The notes under the pieces are model-generated. The model ran no database searches, was not told where the DNA came from, and saw nothing but the letters and a program-made list of their open reading frames with translations. Source: Verrucomicrobiia bacterium DG1235 (GTDB lineage Bacteria > Verrucomicrobiota > Verrucomicrobiia > Opitutales > Opitutaceae). From it: 64,000 nucleotides of DNA. Position 1 is the first letter of the stretch. Each line of letters opens with the position of its first letter. The stretch is taken from assembly GCA_000155695.1 (NCBI GenBank), contig DS990592.1, forward strand, positions 186,001 through 250,000, given 5' to 3'. Position numbers and translations under genes: made by a program. Shown here piece after piece: positions 9,104-17,191 of the stretch.

Positions 9104-9496
9104 ATGGGCAAGGGCAAGAAGCGTGTATCCACGGAAGGTGGACAAGGCTTGGGGGTGAATCCTTTTGGCGGTCTTGACTTGGGCAGTTTGCCGAGTGGAC
9201 CGGTTTCTCCCGTGTCGCAGCCGTCGAAAGAAGTGGAGACGGTGAAGAAGAGTCGCGGTCGACTCGACGTAAGACGCGAGAAGTCTGGCCGAGGCGGCAA
9301 GACGGTGAGCGTGGTTTCCGGCTGGAAAGGGATTTCCGCCGAGGAGAAGGCGGTATTGGCCAAGTCGATACAGAAACGCTGCGGCGTTGGCGGCGGCGTG
9401 AAGAATGGCAACATCGAAATCCAGGGCGACAAGCGCGAGGAGATTCGGGCGGCGCTTGAGGATGCGGGATTTCGCGTTGTGTTTGCGGGCGGCTAG
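9104..9496 (+). CDS. SUI1/eIF1-like translation initiation factor
   Basis: This 130-residue protein carries the SUI1 domain of eukaryotic/archaeal eIF1 and bacterial YciH in its C-terminal 85 residues. Visible features are the basic strand SRGRLDVRREKSGRGGKTVSVV, the helix AEEKAVLAKSIQKRCGVGGGVKNGNIEIQGD and the closing EEIRAALEDAGFRVVFAGG. The first 45 residues are a Gly/Ser/Pro-rich tail. In bacteria such proteins are thought to bind the small ribosomal subunit and influence start-codon fidelity, but their role is poorly defined. Its last four bases overlap the convergent metF gene. Confidence 0.85.
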   Translation: MGKGKKRVSTEGGQGLGVNPFGGLDLGSLPSGPVSPVSQPSKEVETVKKSRGRLDVRREKSGRGGKTVSVVSGWKGISAEEKAVLAKSIQKRCGVGGGVKNGNIEIQGDKREEIRAALEDAGFRVVFAGG

Positions 9497-10383
9497 GTTG
9501 TGGGCTCGGTGGAGCGAAATGCTGACATGAGCTCGGTGGCGATATCCGAGCGATTCAGCGCGTAGAGGTGCACACCGGGAAGGCCCTGCTCGACGAGATC
9601 CTGCAATTGTTCGGAGGCCCAGCGAACTCCGATTTGGCGGACGAGCTCGGCGTTGTCTCCGGCCGCGTTGAGATGAGTCTCGAGTTCCGAGGGAAGACTA
9701 GCGCCGCAGAGGCTGGCGATGCGTTTGATTTGCTTGATGGAGAGAACGGGCATGAGGCCCGGAATCACGGGAACTTCGATGCCTTGATCGGCAGCTTGAT
9801 CGAGGAAGCGGTATAGGTCGGCGTTGTCGAAGAAGAGCTGAGTGGTGATGAACGATGCTCCGGCGTCGACTTTGGTTTTCAGGTGGCGAAGGTCGGTAGC
9901 GAGGTCGGTGGCTTCTGGATGTTTTTCGGGATAGCCGGCGACGCCGATGGAGATGTCGGGATGGAGCTCTTTAATAAAGGAGACGAGGTCGGAGGCGTGG
10001 GCGAAGCCGTCCTTCGCGACGACGAAGGAATTGCTGTCCTTTGGGGGGTCTCCGCGCAGAGCCATGATGTTGCGGTAGCCGGCTTCGTAGAGTCCGTTGA
10101 TGGTTTCTGCCAGCTCGCCTCGGCTAGCTCCGACGCAGGTGAGGTGAGGCATGATGTTGAAGTCGTGCTCGTCGCGGAGGAGCTGGCAGGCTTTGGCCGA
10201 GCGATCTCGGGTGCTGCCGCCGGCTCCGTAGGTGACGGACACGAAGTCCGGCGAGTAGGGTGCGAGCTCTTCGGCAGATTCGACGAGCTCGTCGAGAGCT
10301 TCGTCGGACTTGGGCGGGAAGAACTCGACGGAGAGGAGCGGGCGGGATTCGGAAAATAGTTTGCTGATAGGTGTCTGGCTCAT
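9493..10383 (-). CDS. metF: methylenetetrahydrofolate reductase
   Basis: The 296-residue enzyme reduces 5,10-methylene-THF to 5-methyl-THF for methionine synthesis and uses FAD. Family blocks are SVEFFPPKSDEALDEL near residue 18 (with the catalytic Glu), PDFVSVTYGAGGSTRDRS near residue 45, MPHLTCVG near residue 78, NIMALRGDPP near residue 103 and FFDNADLYRFLD near residue 184. Length is typical of bacterial MetF. A perfect inverted repeat 28-55 bp upstream is a candidate operator. The gene is transcribed toward and overlaps the eIF1-like gene. Confidence 0.95.
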   Translation of the reverse strand: MSQTPISKLFSESRPLLSVEFFPPKSDEALDELVESAEELAPYSPDFVSVTYGAGGSTRDRSAKACQLLRDEHDFNIMPHLTCVGASRGELAETINGLYEAGYRNIMALRGDPPKDSNSFVVAKDGFAHASDLVSFIKELHPDISIGVAGYPEKHPEATDLATDLRHLKTKVDAGASFITTQLFFDNADLYRFLDQAADQGIEVPVIPGLMPVLSIKQIKRIASLCGASLPSELETHLNAAGDNAELVRQIGVRWASEQLQDLVEQGLPGVHLYALNRSDIATELMSAFRSTEPTT

Positions 10384-10410
10384 GCGAAAAGAGGTAGCGC
10401 GTTTAAATTT

Positions 10411-10438
10411 ATATCAACATATGTAGATTTGTTGATAT
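10411..10438. promoter_or_regulatory. inverted repeat upstream of metF (candidate operator)
   Basis: Perfect nine-base arms ATATCAACA and TGTTGATAT with a ten-base AT-rich spacer lie 28-55 bp upstream of the metF start codon. The arrangement resembles a dimeric regulator operator overlapping a promoter. It could equally fold in RNA, but there is no U-run and no SAM-riboswitch-like structure visible. A methionine- or SAH-responsive repressor would be a natural ligand of this site; that is inference. Confidence 0.5.
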
Positions 10439-10657
10439 GTGCAGGTCAACGTCCAAAGTTAATTTGTTATTTAGACAGGGGAAAGACTGATGGCCTTGTA
10501 GGGCGCGAATCAGCAAAGAGCTCATTTTAAGATACGCTCTTGGGGGCTACTGCGTTATGACTGTTTTTCGGGTTGATGAGGAAATGTGAATTGGGCGTTG
10601 AGGGGGTAAGGGCTTTTGGGTTTGCCAAGGTGGGAGTGGGCGCTTTGCGTGGTGGCC

Positions 10658-11176
10658 ATGTCGACACAGCAAGTTATTAGCTTCAACTACACGTTGCGTA
10701 ACAAGGCCGGCGAGGTCTTGGATCAATCGCCAGAGGGGCGTCCGCTTGAGTTTCTTTCTGGCGCTGGCCAGATTATCGAAGGGCTCGAGGAGAATCTGCT
10801 CACGATGGAGACTGGGGGAAGCGATGAGGTGATCGTTCGTCCGGAGAAGGGCTACGGATTTCGCGATGAGGCGCAGATAGATACGGTTTCGATTGCTCAG
10901 CTTCCAGTGGATGAAGTGAAGGTCGGCGACTATTTTCAGGCGGGTCAGGATCGTCATTCGCCCGTCGTTCGCGTGGTGAAAGTTGAAGGGGATCAAGTCA
11001 CGCTAGATGCGAATCATCCGCTCGCGGGCGAGGATCTGGTATTTTCGGTCGATCTAGTCGCCAAGCGTGACGCGACGGAAGAGGAGCTCGCTCATGGCCA
11101 TGCTCACAGCAGCGGCGGTTGCTGCGGTGGCAATGGCGGCGAAGGTGAAGGCGGCGGCTGCGGTTGCAGCCACTAA
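10658..11176 (+). CDS. slyD: SlyD-type FKBP peptidyl-prolyl isomerase
   Basis: The chosen ATG at 10658 (MSTQQVISFNYTL) gives 172 residues and aligns with SlyD N-termini; the frame is open 14 codons further upstream without homology. The protein combines an FKBP fold (FNYTLRNKAGEVLDQS, FLSGAGQIIEGLEENL, GYGFRDEAQ) with an inserted flap (about 70-125) giving chaperone activity. A metal-binding tail follows, HGHAHSSGGCC... ending GGGCGCSH. Such His/Cys tails bind nickel and zinc in E. coli SlyD. It probably acts in the cytoplasm as a folding helper and possible metal donor. A strong terminator follows. Confidence 0.9.
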   Translation: MSTQQVISFNYTLRNKAGEVLDQSPEGRPLEFLSGAGQIIEGLEENLLTMETGGSDEVIVRPEKGYGFRDEAQIDTVSIAQLPVDEVKVGDYFQAGQDRHSPVVRVVKVEGDQVTLDANHPLAGEDLVFSVDLVAKRDATEEELAHGHAHSSGGCCGGNGGEGEGGGCGCSH

Positions 11177-11219
11177 GTTCGCGTCGCTGGCGAGAGCCGT
11201 TACGAAGTTTCTTAATAAG

Positions 11220-11245
11220 AAGGACCGCTTTGAGCGGTCCTTTTT
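11220..11245 (+). terminator. rho-independent terminator after slyD
   Basis: A stem of AGGACCGCT and AGCGGTCCT with a three-base loop is followed by TTTTT. It ends slyD transcription and lies just before the stop of the convergent FKBP lipoprotein gene. Confidence 0.85.
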
Positions 11246-11253
11246 CGTATGGG

Positions 11254-11775
11254 TTATTGGAAGTCGAGGAGTTCGACGTCGAAGATCAGAACGGAATTTG
11301 GCGGGATGACTGGCGGGCTGCCGCGGAGTCCGTAGGCGATCTGAGCGGGGAGGATGAGCTTTCGCTTTTCTCCTTTTTTCATGTCGAGGAAGGCTTCGTC
11401 CCAGCCTTTGATGACGCGGCCCATGCCGACGGCGAACTGGAACGGCTGTCCGCGATCGACGGAGCTGTCGAAGACTTTTCCGTTGAGGAGAGTGCCGTGG
11501 TAGTGGGCGGTGACTTTTTGTCCTTTTTTCGGCTTTTCGCCTTCGCCTTCTTTTTCGACAATGTAGTGGAGTCCACTTTCGGTGGACTGGGCGGCGGGGT
11601 AGAGCTTGGCGATTTCTTCTATCTGGAATCTGTGCGATAGGGTGGGCTCTTGGGTTTCGAGGTAGCGCACGCGCTCTTCGAGATCTTTGATTTCGGCGTC
11701 TTTTTTTCCGCAGCCTGCGAGGAGCAAGGCGCTAGTGGCGACAGTGGCAAAAGTGAGTTTGGATATAATCTTCAT
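11254..11775 (-). CDS. FKBP-type peptidyl-prolyl isomerase lipoprotein
   Basis: This 173-residue protein starts with a lipoprotein signal peptide (MKIISKLTFATVATSALLLAGC, lipobox LAGC with Cys22). A short helical segment (EIKDLEERVRYLETQ) comes next and may dimerise it. The C-terminal FKBP domain (about 65-173) shows VTAHYHGTLLNGKVFDSS, FAVGMGRVIKGWDEAF and LILPAQIAYG...IPPNSVLIFDVELL. It resembles Mip/FkpA-type isomerases that assist folding of envelope proteins. It converges on slyD, with a terminator between them. Confidence 0.9.
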   Translation of the reverse strand: MKIISKLTFATVATSALLLAGCGKKDAEIKDLEERVRYLETQEPTLSHRFQIEEIAKLYPAAQSTESGLHYIVEKEGEGEKPKKGQKVTAHYHGTLLNGKVFDSSVDRGQPFQFAVGMGRVIKGWDEAFLDMKKGEKRKLILPAQIAYGLRGSPPVIPPNSVLIFDVELLDFQ

Positions 11776-11842
11776 TTGATCTTAGGGTTCTGAATCTTTG
11801 AATGGGGAGCGTATTCGAACTTTTCGGACGCGCTCAAGTACT

Positions 11843-12568
11843 ATGTCTGAATCTATTGCCAGCCAGGCTCATTTAGAGGTGTTGCCGCTTCGTCGGGCGG
11901 ATGTCGTTTTCAAGACGCATCCGCGCGCTCGGCGTTATTTGGCGAAAGTAGACAAGGAGGGCAGCATCGTGCTGACGGTGCCGCGGGCGGGGACGCAGCG
12001 GGATGCTCTGGCTTTCGCGAATACGCATCGAGAATGGTTGATTGCCGAGCGGGCGAAGGTTTTGGAGGAGTTGGCGAGGCCGGAGTCAAGGCGTGGCTTG
12101 CGGCCGGGGGATTCGATTTGGTATCGAGGCGTGGAGGAGTCGTTACGCATCGAGAAGGATTGGGGGCGTCCGGTTCTTTGTGTCGCGAACGAGCGCATCT
12201 TTATCGCGGATGAGGGGATGGATCTTTCGCGTCCTTTGAAGGAGCGGTTTCGCATGATAGCAAAGGCTGAGTTTCCTGAGGTCACGCATGAGCTTGCGGC
12301 TCGTTTTGGAGAGAAGGTGAAGAAGGTGGTCGTCAGGGACCAGAAGACGCGGTGGGGGTCATGCTCTAAGAGCGGAACTATTTCTTTGAATTGGCGGCTT
12401 GTCCTGGCGAGTAGGGAAACGCGGGACTACGTGATAATTCACGAGCTGATGCATATGAAGCGTTTCGATCATTCGCCCAAGTTTTGGGCTCTTGTAGAGT
12501 CCGCTTGTCCGGACTATCGATTGCATGAGGCTTGGCTTAGGGAGCGGCAGGACGCGTTGAACTGGTAG
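11843..12568 (+). CDS. YgjP/SprT-like zinc metallohydrolase (DUF45)
   Basis: From ATG at 11843 (MSESIASQ) the product is 241 residues; the frame extends 15 codons upstream without homology. It belongs to the YgjP-type M48-related family: RRYLAKVDKEGSIVLTVPRAGT at the N-terminus, VRDQKTRWGSCSKSGTISLNWRL near residue 170, and the zinc motif HELMHMKRFDHSPKFW near residue 202, in which HELMH is the HExxH site and the downstream His is the likely third ligand. Some YgjP genes accompany restriction systems, but none is seen here. Cytoplasmic; substrate unknown. Confidence 0.88.
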   Translation: MSESIASQAHLEVLPLRRADVVFKTHPRARRYLAKVDKEGSIVLTVPRAGTQRDALAFANTHREWLIAERAKVLEELARPESRRGLRPGDSIWYRGVEESLRIEKDWGRPVLCVANERIFIADEGMDLSRPLKERFRMIAKAEFPEVTHELAARFGEKVKKVVVRDQKTRWGSCSKSGTISLNWRLVLASRETRDYVIIHELMHMKRFDHSPKFWALVESACPDYRLHEAWLRERQDALNW

Positions 12569-12595
12569 TGCTCGGGGCCGTTTTTTCCAGATACG

Positions 12596-12645
12596 AAAAA
12601 GCTTCGTTGCCGGCGGAATTGTTCATTCGCCAACAAACGAAGCTA
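12596..12645 (-). terminator. terminator for the small gene at 12706-12942
   Basis: Arms AGCTTCGTT (12600-12608) and AACGAAGCT (12636-12644) enclose a further GCCGGCG/CGCCAAC partial stem. On the minus strand the hairpin is followed by a run of five T, which fits termination of the small minus-strand gene. Confidence 0.7.
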
Positions 12646-12705
12646 GTCGAGTGATGTCCCTATGTAGATGTATCTACTTAATTGATACAATGAAATTTTA
12701 TAGTC

Positions 12706-12942
12706 CTAGACGGCGCAGGCTTCGCAGTCCGAAGTAAACATCAAGTACTCGTCGAGGCTGACCATCGATTCCGATACGACTCGTGGCATGTAGTCTCCGC
12801 GAAGAAGTCGGTTTTTAGCGTGCAGGATGATGTCGAGAACTGGGTCCATGCTGATGTGCGCATAGCGAGGATCGTCCAGTTGCACCTTGATGTAGGTTTC
12901 TAGATCTCTCAGCGTCAGTTGCGTGTCGATACACAGTGTCAT
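12706..12942 (-). CDS. small hypothetical protein
   Basis: The ATG at 12942 (MTLCIDTQLTLRDLE) is preceded by a strong AAGGAG, so this start is preferred to one 19 codons upstream. The 78-residue product has no recognised domain. It is acidic, predicted alpha-helical, and ends in a Cys-containing tail DCEACAV, a possible CxxC metal or redox site. It is a monocistronic unit with its own terminator, with some 400 bases of non-coding DNA upstream. The tidy signals suggest a real expressed gene; function unknown. Confidence 0.6.
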   Translation of the reverse strand: MTLCIDTQLTLRDLETYIKVQLDDPRYAHISMDPVLDIILHAKNRLLRGDYMPRVVSESMVSLDEYLMFTSDCEACAV

Positions 12943-13340
12943 GGTTCTTCTCCTTTTCGTTAGTTGTGTGGGGGAAACTCGATTTGGTTTCGTTACCAAG
13001 AGTATCGTCTAACCTTCATCAATTGTTAAGTCATTAGACCGTGAAAGAAAAGCGAAGTTCGGTTTGTATCCAAAATTTAAAACTTTCCTTACATTGCTTT
13101 TACGAGCGCTAAGGGTAATCTGGATTCAGGACTGTCTGCTTGTTAAAAGTATGTGAAGGAACGAGGTTTTGGATAAGCAAGACCTTACGGGACGAGTGGG
13201 GCCTAGGCTCCTTTTAAGATGAGGTAGTTGATTTATTGAGACAGGGAGCTCGCCCGAGTGGACCGGTGTCCTTTCCTGAATTGCTTTGATCTCAGTTGTA
13301 ATTTCCAGAAGATCGCTTCGAGAACCGAAGGAAAAAACTA
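12943..13340. other. non-coding stretch of about 400 bases
   Basis: AT-richer DNA with no convincing frame on either strand. It must contain promoters of the divergent small gene (minus) and the AllA-like gene (plus). I see no tRNA, riboswitch or long inverted repeat in it. Confidence 0.4.
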
Positions 13341-13754
13341 ATGCCGAAAAAAATAGAGACGCTCACTGTTGATGCATTCATGCCTTTTGGGACGCTGCTT
13401 CAATTTACCGAGAAGAAGAACGACGGCTGGGAGATACGAGTCACCAGTGAGAGTGATGGCTGGCGTATCGCTCTGCTAGAGTTTGACCGAAGGAAGGCGG
13501 ATACGCTCGAGTATCACCCCCATTCGAAAGAGAGTTTTGAGCCTGTTTCGGGCGTGTCTTTACTAATCGTGGCGGATTTCGACACTCCGGATGACTATCG
13601 CGTATTTCTACTGGATCAGCCGATTTGTCTAAATGAGCAGGTGTGGCATCAGGTGATTTCGCTATCGGAGAAGACGATGGTGAAAATCACGGAGAATTTG
13701 GAAGTCGGTTGTGTCTACCATACGCTTGATCATCAGATCGAACCGTACCTGTAA
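13341..13754 (+). CDS. ureidoglycolate lyase (AllA)-like cupin protein
   Basis: The 137-residue protein resembles the AllA/ureidoglycolate lyase fold. Supporting blocks are AFMPFGTLLQF at the N-terminus, TLEYHPHSKESFEPVSGVSLLIVAD near residue 52 (family form: E-H-P...F.P..G) and LNEQVWHQVISL near residue 93 (family form: ..G.WHH). True AllA releases glyoxylate and urea from ureidoglycolate, but no allantoin genes are nearby, so substrate assignment is uncertain and a general cupin-like role is possible. It is an isolated gene. Confidence 0.6.
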   Translation: MPKKIETLTVDAFMPFGTLLQFTEKKNDGWEIRVTSESDGWRIALLEFDRRKADTLEYHPHSKESFEPVSGVSLLIVADFDTPDDYRVFLLDQPICLNEQVWHQVISLSEKTMVKITENLEVGCVYHTLDHQIEPYL

Positions 13755-13788
13755 GAAAGTCGGTCGTCGGCGTTTCGACTAAAGAAGG

Positions 13789-13808
13789 CCTCCGAAAATT
13801 TGGAGGCT
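13789..13808 (+). terminator. weak hairpin after the AllA-like gene
   Basis: A six-base stem GCCTCC/GGAGGC with loop GAAAATTT lies 35 bases after the stop codon. There is no U-run, so it is a weak terminator candidate. Confidence 0.3.
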
Positions 13809-13962
13809 AGTATTGTCTACTGGGTTGCGCGGGGCATATGAGAGAATGAATTGAAGTCGATTACGTGAGCTTATAGATTTGGATTTAAGCTGGATGCTGG
13901 GCTAATTGCTCCGTTTGGTGGGCCTGCCTAATTTCAACTAAAACGCCTAACCACGTATTGCC

Positions 13963-15291
13963 ATGGACGCGTTCGTCCTCTCGCGTATTCAGTTCGCGGC
14001 TAACATCACGTTTCACATCCTCTTTCCGTCGATCACGATCGGTCTCGGGTGGCTACTGCTTTACTTTAAGTTCCGCTATCAGCGGAGCGAAGATGGAAAG
14101 TGGATGGAGCTGTATTCTCTGTTTACCAAGATCTTTGCCTTGAGCTTCAGCTTAGGCGTGGTGAGCGGAGTGACGATGTCGTTTCAGTTCGGCACGAATT
14201 GGCCTGGCTACATGAATACGGTGGGCAATATCGCGGGACCGTTGCTGGCCTACGAGGTGCTGACGGCTTTCTTTTTGGAAGCGAGCATGCTGGGCGTAAT
14301 GCTTTTTGGGTTCCGGAGGGTGAAGCCTTGGGTACACAATCTGGCGACCTTTCTTGTGGCTTCCGGTACGACCTTATCCGCTTTTTGGATACTGGCCTTG
14401 AATAGCTGGATGCATACGCCGAGTGGATACGAGATGATCAACGGGGTGGCGCATGCGACGAGCTGGTGGGATATCGTTTTCAACGCTTCGATGCCATATC
14501 GGTTTGTGCATGCCTTGATAGCGTCCGGCTTGACGGTCGCGTTTCTGGGGACGGGACTCATGGCTTATCGGCATTTGCGTGGCAATGCGGGTCCGGCGAC
14601 GGAAGCGGGGTTGAGGTCTTGTCTGGTGCTGGCGGCGGTGTTGGCTCCCATGCAGTTGGTGGTGGGAGATCTCCATGGAACGAATACGCGAGAGCATCAG
14701 CCCGCCAAGCTGGCGGCGATGGAGGCTTTGTGGGAAGGAGGCGAAGGGGTGCCGCTGACCTTGTTCGGCTTGCCGGACGAGGAGGCTCGCGAGAACCATT
14801 TTGAAATAGGAGTGCCGCGGCTAGGTAGCTTGATCATCACGCGGGACCCGAATGGATACGTGCAGGGACTCGATGAGTTCGAGGGTGAGCATCCGCCAGT
14901 GGCTCCGGTCTTTTGGGCGTTTCGAATCATGGTGGGCGTGGGCACGCTTATGATATTGGCGGGACTGTATGGGGCTTGGCTCGTGGCGCGGCGGCGGAAT
15001 TTTCCGCGGTTGTTTCTGCAGCTGCTGCTGGGAATGACCTTTGCTGGCTGGATCGCAACGGTGGCTGGCTGGTACGTGACGGAGATTGGACGGCAGCCAT
15101 GGCTGGTGACTGGAGTGCTGAGGGCGAAGGATGCGGTGGCGGATGTGGCTCCGGAGAATGTAGGCCTGACTTTGATCGGCTACTTGGCGACTTACGCGTT
15201 TCTGCTGGTCGCTTATGTGGCGGCTGTGTTCTACCTGACTCGTAGCGCGAAGCAGTTGGACGATGTTAACCGAAAGCCAAATCCGCTATGA
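13963..15291 (+). CDS. cydA: cytochrome bd-type quinol oxidase subunit I
   Basis: The 442-residue integral membrane protein oxidises quinol and carries the hemes of a bd-type oxidase. Visible ligands are the His in NITFHILFPSITIG (heme d site), the His in RFVHALIASGL (heme b558) and the Met in FWAFRIMVGVG. The quinol-site block REHQPAKLAAMEALWE is present. The following Q-loop is short, giving a protein about 80 residues shorter than E. coli CydA; this is the short-Q-loop (cyanide-insensitive-type) form. It overlaps cydB by four bases (ATGA). Confidence 0.95.
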   Translation: MDAFVLSRIQFAANITFHILFPSITIGLGWLLLYFKFRYQRSEDGKWMELYSLFTKIFALSFSLGVVSGVTMSFQFGTNWPGYMNTVGNIAGPLLAYEVLTAFFLEASMLGVMLFGFRRVKPWVHNLATFLVASGTTLSAFWILALNSWMHTPSGYEMINGVAHATSWWDIVFNASMPYRFVHALIASGLTVAFLGTGLMAYRHLRGNAGPATEAGLRSCLVLAAVLAPMQLVVGDLHGTNTREHQPAKLAAMEALWEGGEGVPLTLFGLPDEEARENHFEIGVPRLGSLIITRDPNGYVQGLDEFEGEHPPVAPVFWAFRIMVGVGTLMILAGLYGAWLVARRRNFPRLFLQLLLGMTFAGWIATVAGWYVTEIGRQPWLVTGVLRAKDAVADVAPENVGLTLIGYLATYAFLLVAYVAAVFYLTRSAKQLDDVNRKPNPL

Positions 15292-16298
15292 ACGATATGA
15301 TGCAGGAGGGGATTTGGCTGCCCTATACGTTCGCTTTTCTGATTGGGTTTTCGATGCTGCTCTATGCGGTACTCGATGGCTACGATCTCGGGGTGGGACT
15401 GCTTTCGCGGTTCGTACAACGCCCTGATCGGGATCGGATGGTGGGATCGATCGGTCCGTTTTGGGACGCGAACGAAACTTGGCTGGTGCTTGGCGTTGGT
15501 TTGTTGCTTGTGGCTTTTCCAGCGGCTCACGGTTTGGTGCTGGGTGAACTTTATCTGCCGGTGGCCTTGATGCTGATTGGGCTGATCTTTCGCGGGGTGT
15601 CTTTTGATTTTCGCAAGAAGGTGTCGCCGGAGAAACAGGAGCGTTGGGACTTTTCGTTTTTCCTAGGCTCGCTGGTGGTGAGCTTAAGCCAAGGCTATAT
15701 GGTGGGCCGTTTCGTGGTCGGGTTTCAGCCTGGGTTTGTGAGCGAGCTCTACTCTATCTTCTTCGGGTTTCTGGTGGTGGCGGGCTACGGCTTGATGGGG
15801 GCGACTTGGTTGATCCTGAAGACGGAAGGGGAGTTGCAGCGATTCGCGGTGCGGTGGGCGCGGCGAGCGATTTGGGCGATGGTGGCGGGAGCGGTGCTCA
15901 GCAGCGTGACGGCGCCGTTTGTGAATACGCGGATTTACGACCGGATGTTCTCGTTTCCGGAGGCGAGCTTGTTGATCGCGATGCCTCTGGTCTCCATGTT
16001 GCTAACAGTCATCATGCATTTCTTGCTGGGAGCGTTGCCAATGCCGGGCGACCGTTTGGCGGCGATGCCGTTTGCGATATCGGTGTCGATCTTCGTGCTA
16101 GGATTCGTGGGCTTAGTGTACAGCTTTCACCCTTACATCGTGCCGGGTCGCTTGCTCATCGTGGAGGCAGCGGCGGCGCCGGAATCGCTCATGGTGATCT
16201 TGTTCGGCACCTTGGTGGTGTTTCCGTTTTTAATCGGTTATACGATTTTCGCGTACCGTGTTTTCCGGGGGAAGGCGACGGACCTGAGCTACGATTGA
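15288..16298 (+). CDS. cydB: cytochrome bd-type quinol oxidase subunit II
   Basis: The 336-residue partner of CydA has about eight membrane segments. Its N-terminal helix contains the family block LLYAVLDGYDLGVGLL, followed by GPFWDANETWLVL and LIFRGVSFDFRKK. Translation is coupled to cydA by an ATGA overlap. No cydX-like small frame and no cydDC follow; the next gene is convergent 26 bases away. The enzyme would support growth at low oxygen, complementing the aa3-type oxidase implied by ctaA/cyoE at 34.8-36.8 kb. Confidence 0.95.
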   Translation: MNDMMQEGIWLPYTFAFLIGFSMLLYAVLDGYDLGVGLLSRFVQRPDRDRMVGSIGPFWDANETWLVLGVGLLLVAFPAAHGLVLGELYLPVALMLIGLIFRGVSFDFRKKVSPEKQERWDFSFFLGSLVVSLSQGYMVGRFVVGFQPGFVSELYSIFFGFLVVAGYGLMGATWLILKTEGELQRFAVRWARRAIWAMVAGAVLSSVTAPFVNTRIYDRMFSFPEASLLIAMPLVSMLLTVIMHFLLGALPMPGDRLAAMPFAISVSIFVLGFVGLVYSFHPYIVPGRLLIVEAAAAPESLMVILFGTLVVFPFLIGYTIFAYRVFRGKATDLSYD

Positions 16299-16324
16299 GG
16301 GGCGGTCTTTCTGGAGTGCTGTAT

Positions 16325-17176
16325 TCAGTATCCGAAGACAGTGAAGAAGGCTGGGGCGTCTGGGACGTTTTCCAGCTCGAGTATCCAGACGACTTCGGCA
16401 GTATCTGAGAAGTCGAATCCGCCAGCGGAGATGGCGTGGTTGAGGTAGCGTCCGTCTTTACCGTTGTAGCGGTTTGCTATGGCTACGGCGGTTTTCCAAA
16501 TCTCGGTTAAGTGGGGATCCTTGATGCTCTTTGACCAGTCGATTCGGAGTTCGGTGTTGAAGCCGGAGGTTCCGTTGCCGGTGGCGTTGCCATCGGGGAT
16601 CTTGTGGTAGTCGGTCGCTGTCTTGACGAATTGAAGTTTTTGCGGATCGGCGGCGTCTTGGTTCCAGTTGCTGTGTTGAACCAGGTGGATACGGTGCTGG
16701 GTGTCGATGGCGGGGTGGGTTGCGTGGATTTTTCCCACGACGGCTGCGGTGAAGTCGGATTGGCCGCATTCTGCGATCCAGACGTCGCCTCCGGAAATGA
16801 GGGTTTCTGTGGTGAGTTTGTGGACTTCGCTTACGGCTTGGTCGAAGTTTGTATGGGCATCGGACCAATTCTTGTCGAAAGCCATGGTGAAGAGCTCGTT
16901 GGCAGGAACGTAGAGACCTTCTTGGATTCCGTAGGCACCGGCTACGGCGTGGTAGTTTAGGTCGGCGAAGTCTTCGTTTGCGACGATGGTGGCGAATGCG
17001 GCGATGGAGTGGATGTCATCGACGTCTGTCTTGCTGTCGAAATGGGCGAGTAGTAGGTCGTTTTTTTTATTGAAGCGTTTGAGAGACTCCTCTGCGGAGA
17101 GGGTTAGAGCAGAGAATGGAATTATGAATACGCACAGGCTTAGGAGGAATTTTTTGGGGTTGGCTGGCGCGGTCAT
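16325..17176 (-). CDS. exported nucleoside-hydrolase-like protein
   Basis: This 283-residue protein starts with a signal peptide (KKFLLSLCVFIIPFSALTLSAEE). Near residue 47 it has FDSKTDVDDIHSIAAFATI, which resembles the metal-binding Asp cluster at the N-terminus of nucleoside hydrolases (DTDxGxDD). TLISGGDVWIAECGQSDFTA and HLVQHSNWN fit a Rossmann-like layout. The rest is not typical, so enzyme activity is uncertain. It begins 15 bases after the parC stop on the same strand and may be read from that transcript. Predicted periplasmic or secreted. Confidence 0.5.
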   Translation of the reverse strand: MTAPANPKKFLLSLCVFIIPFSALTLSAEESLKRFNKKNDLLLAHFDSKTDVDDIHSIAAFATIVANEDFADLNYHAVAGAYGIQEGLYVPANELFTMAFDKNWSDAHTNFDQAVSEVHKLTTETLISGGDVWIAECGQSDFTAAVVGKIHATHPAIDTQHRIHLVQHSNWNQDAADPQKLQFVKTATDYHKIPDGNATGNGTSGFNTELRIDWSKSIKDPHLTEIWKTAVAIANRYNGKDGRYLNHAISAGGFDFSDTAEVVWILELENVPDAPAFFTVFGY

Positions 17177-17191
17177 AGTATTCTGGGGGTG

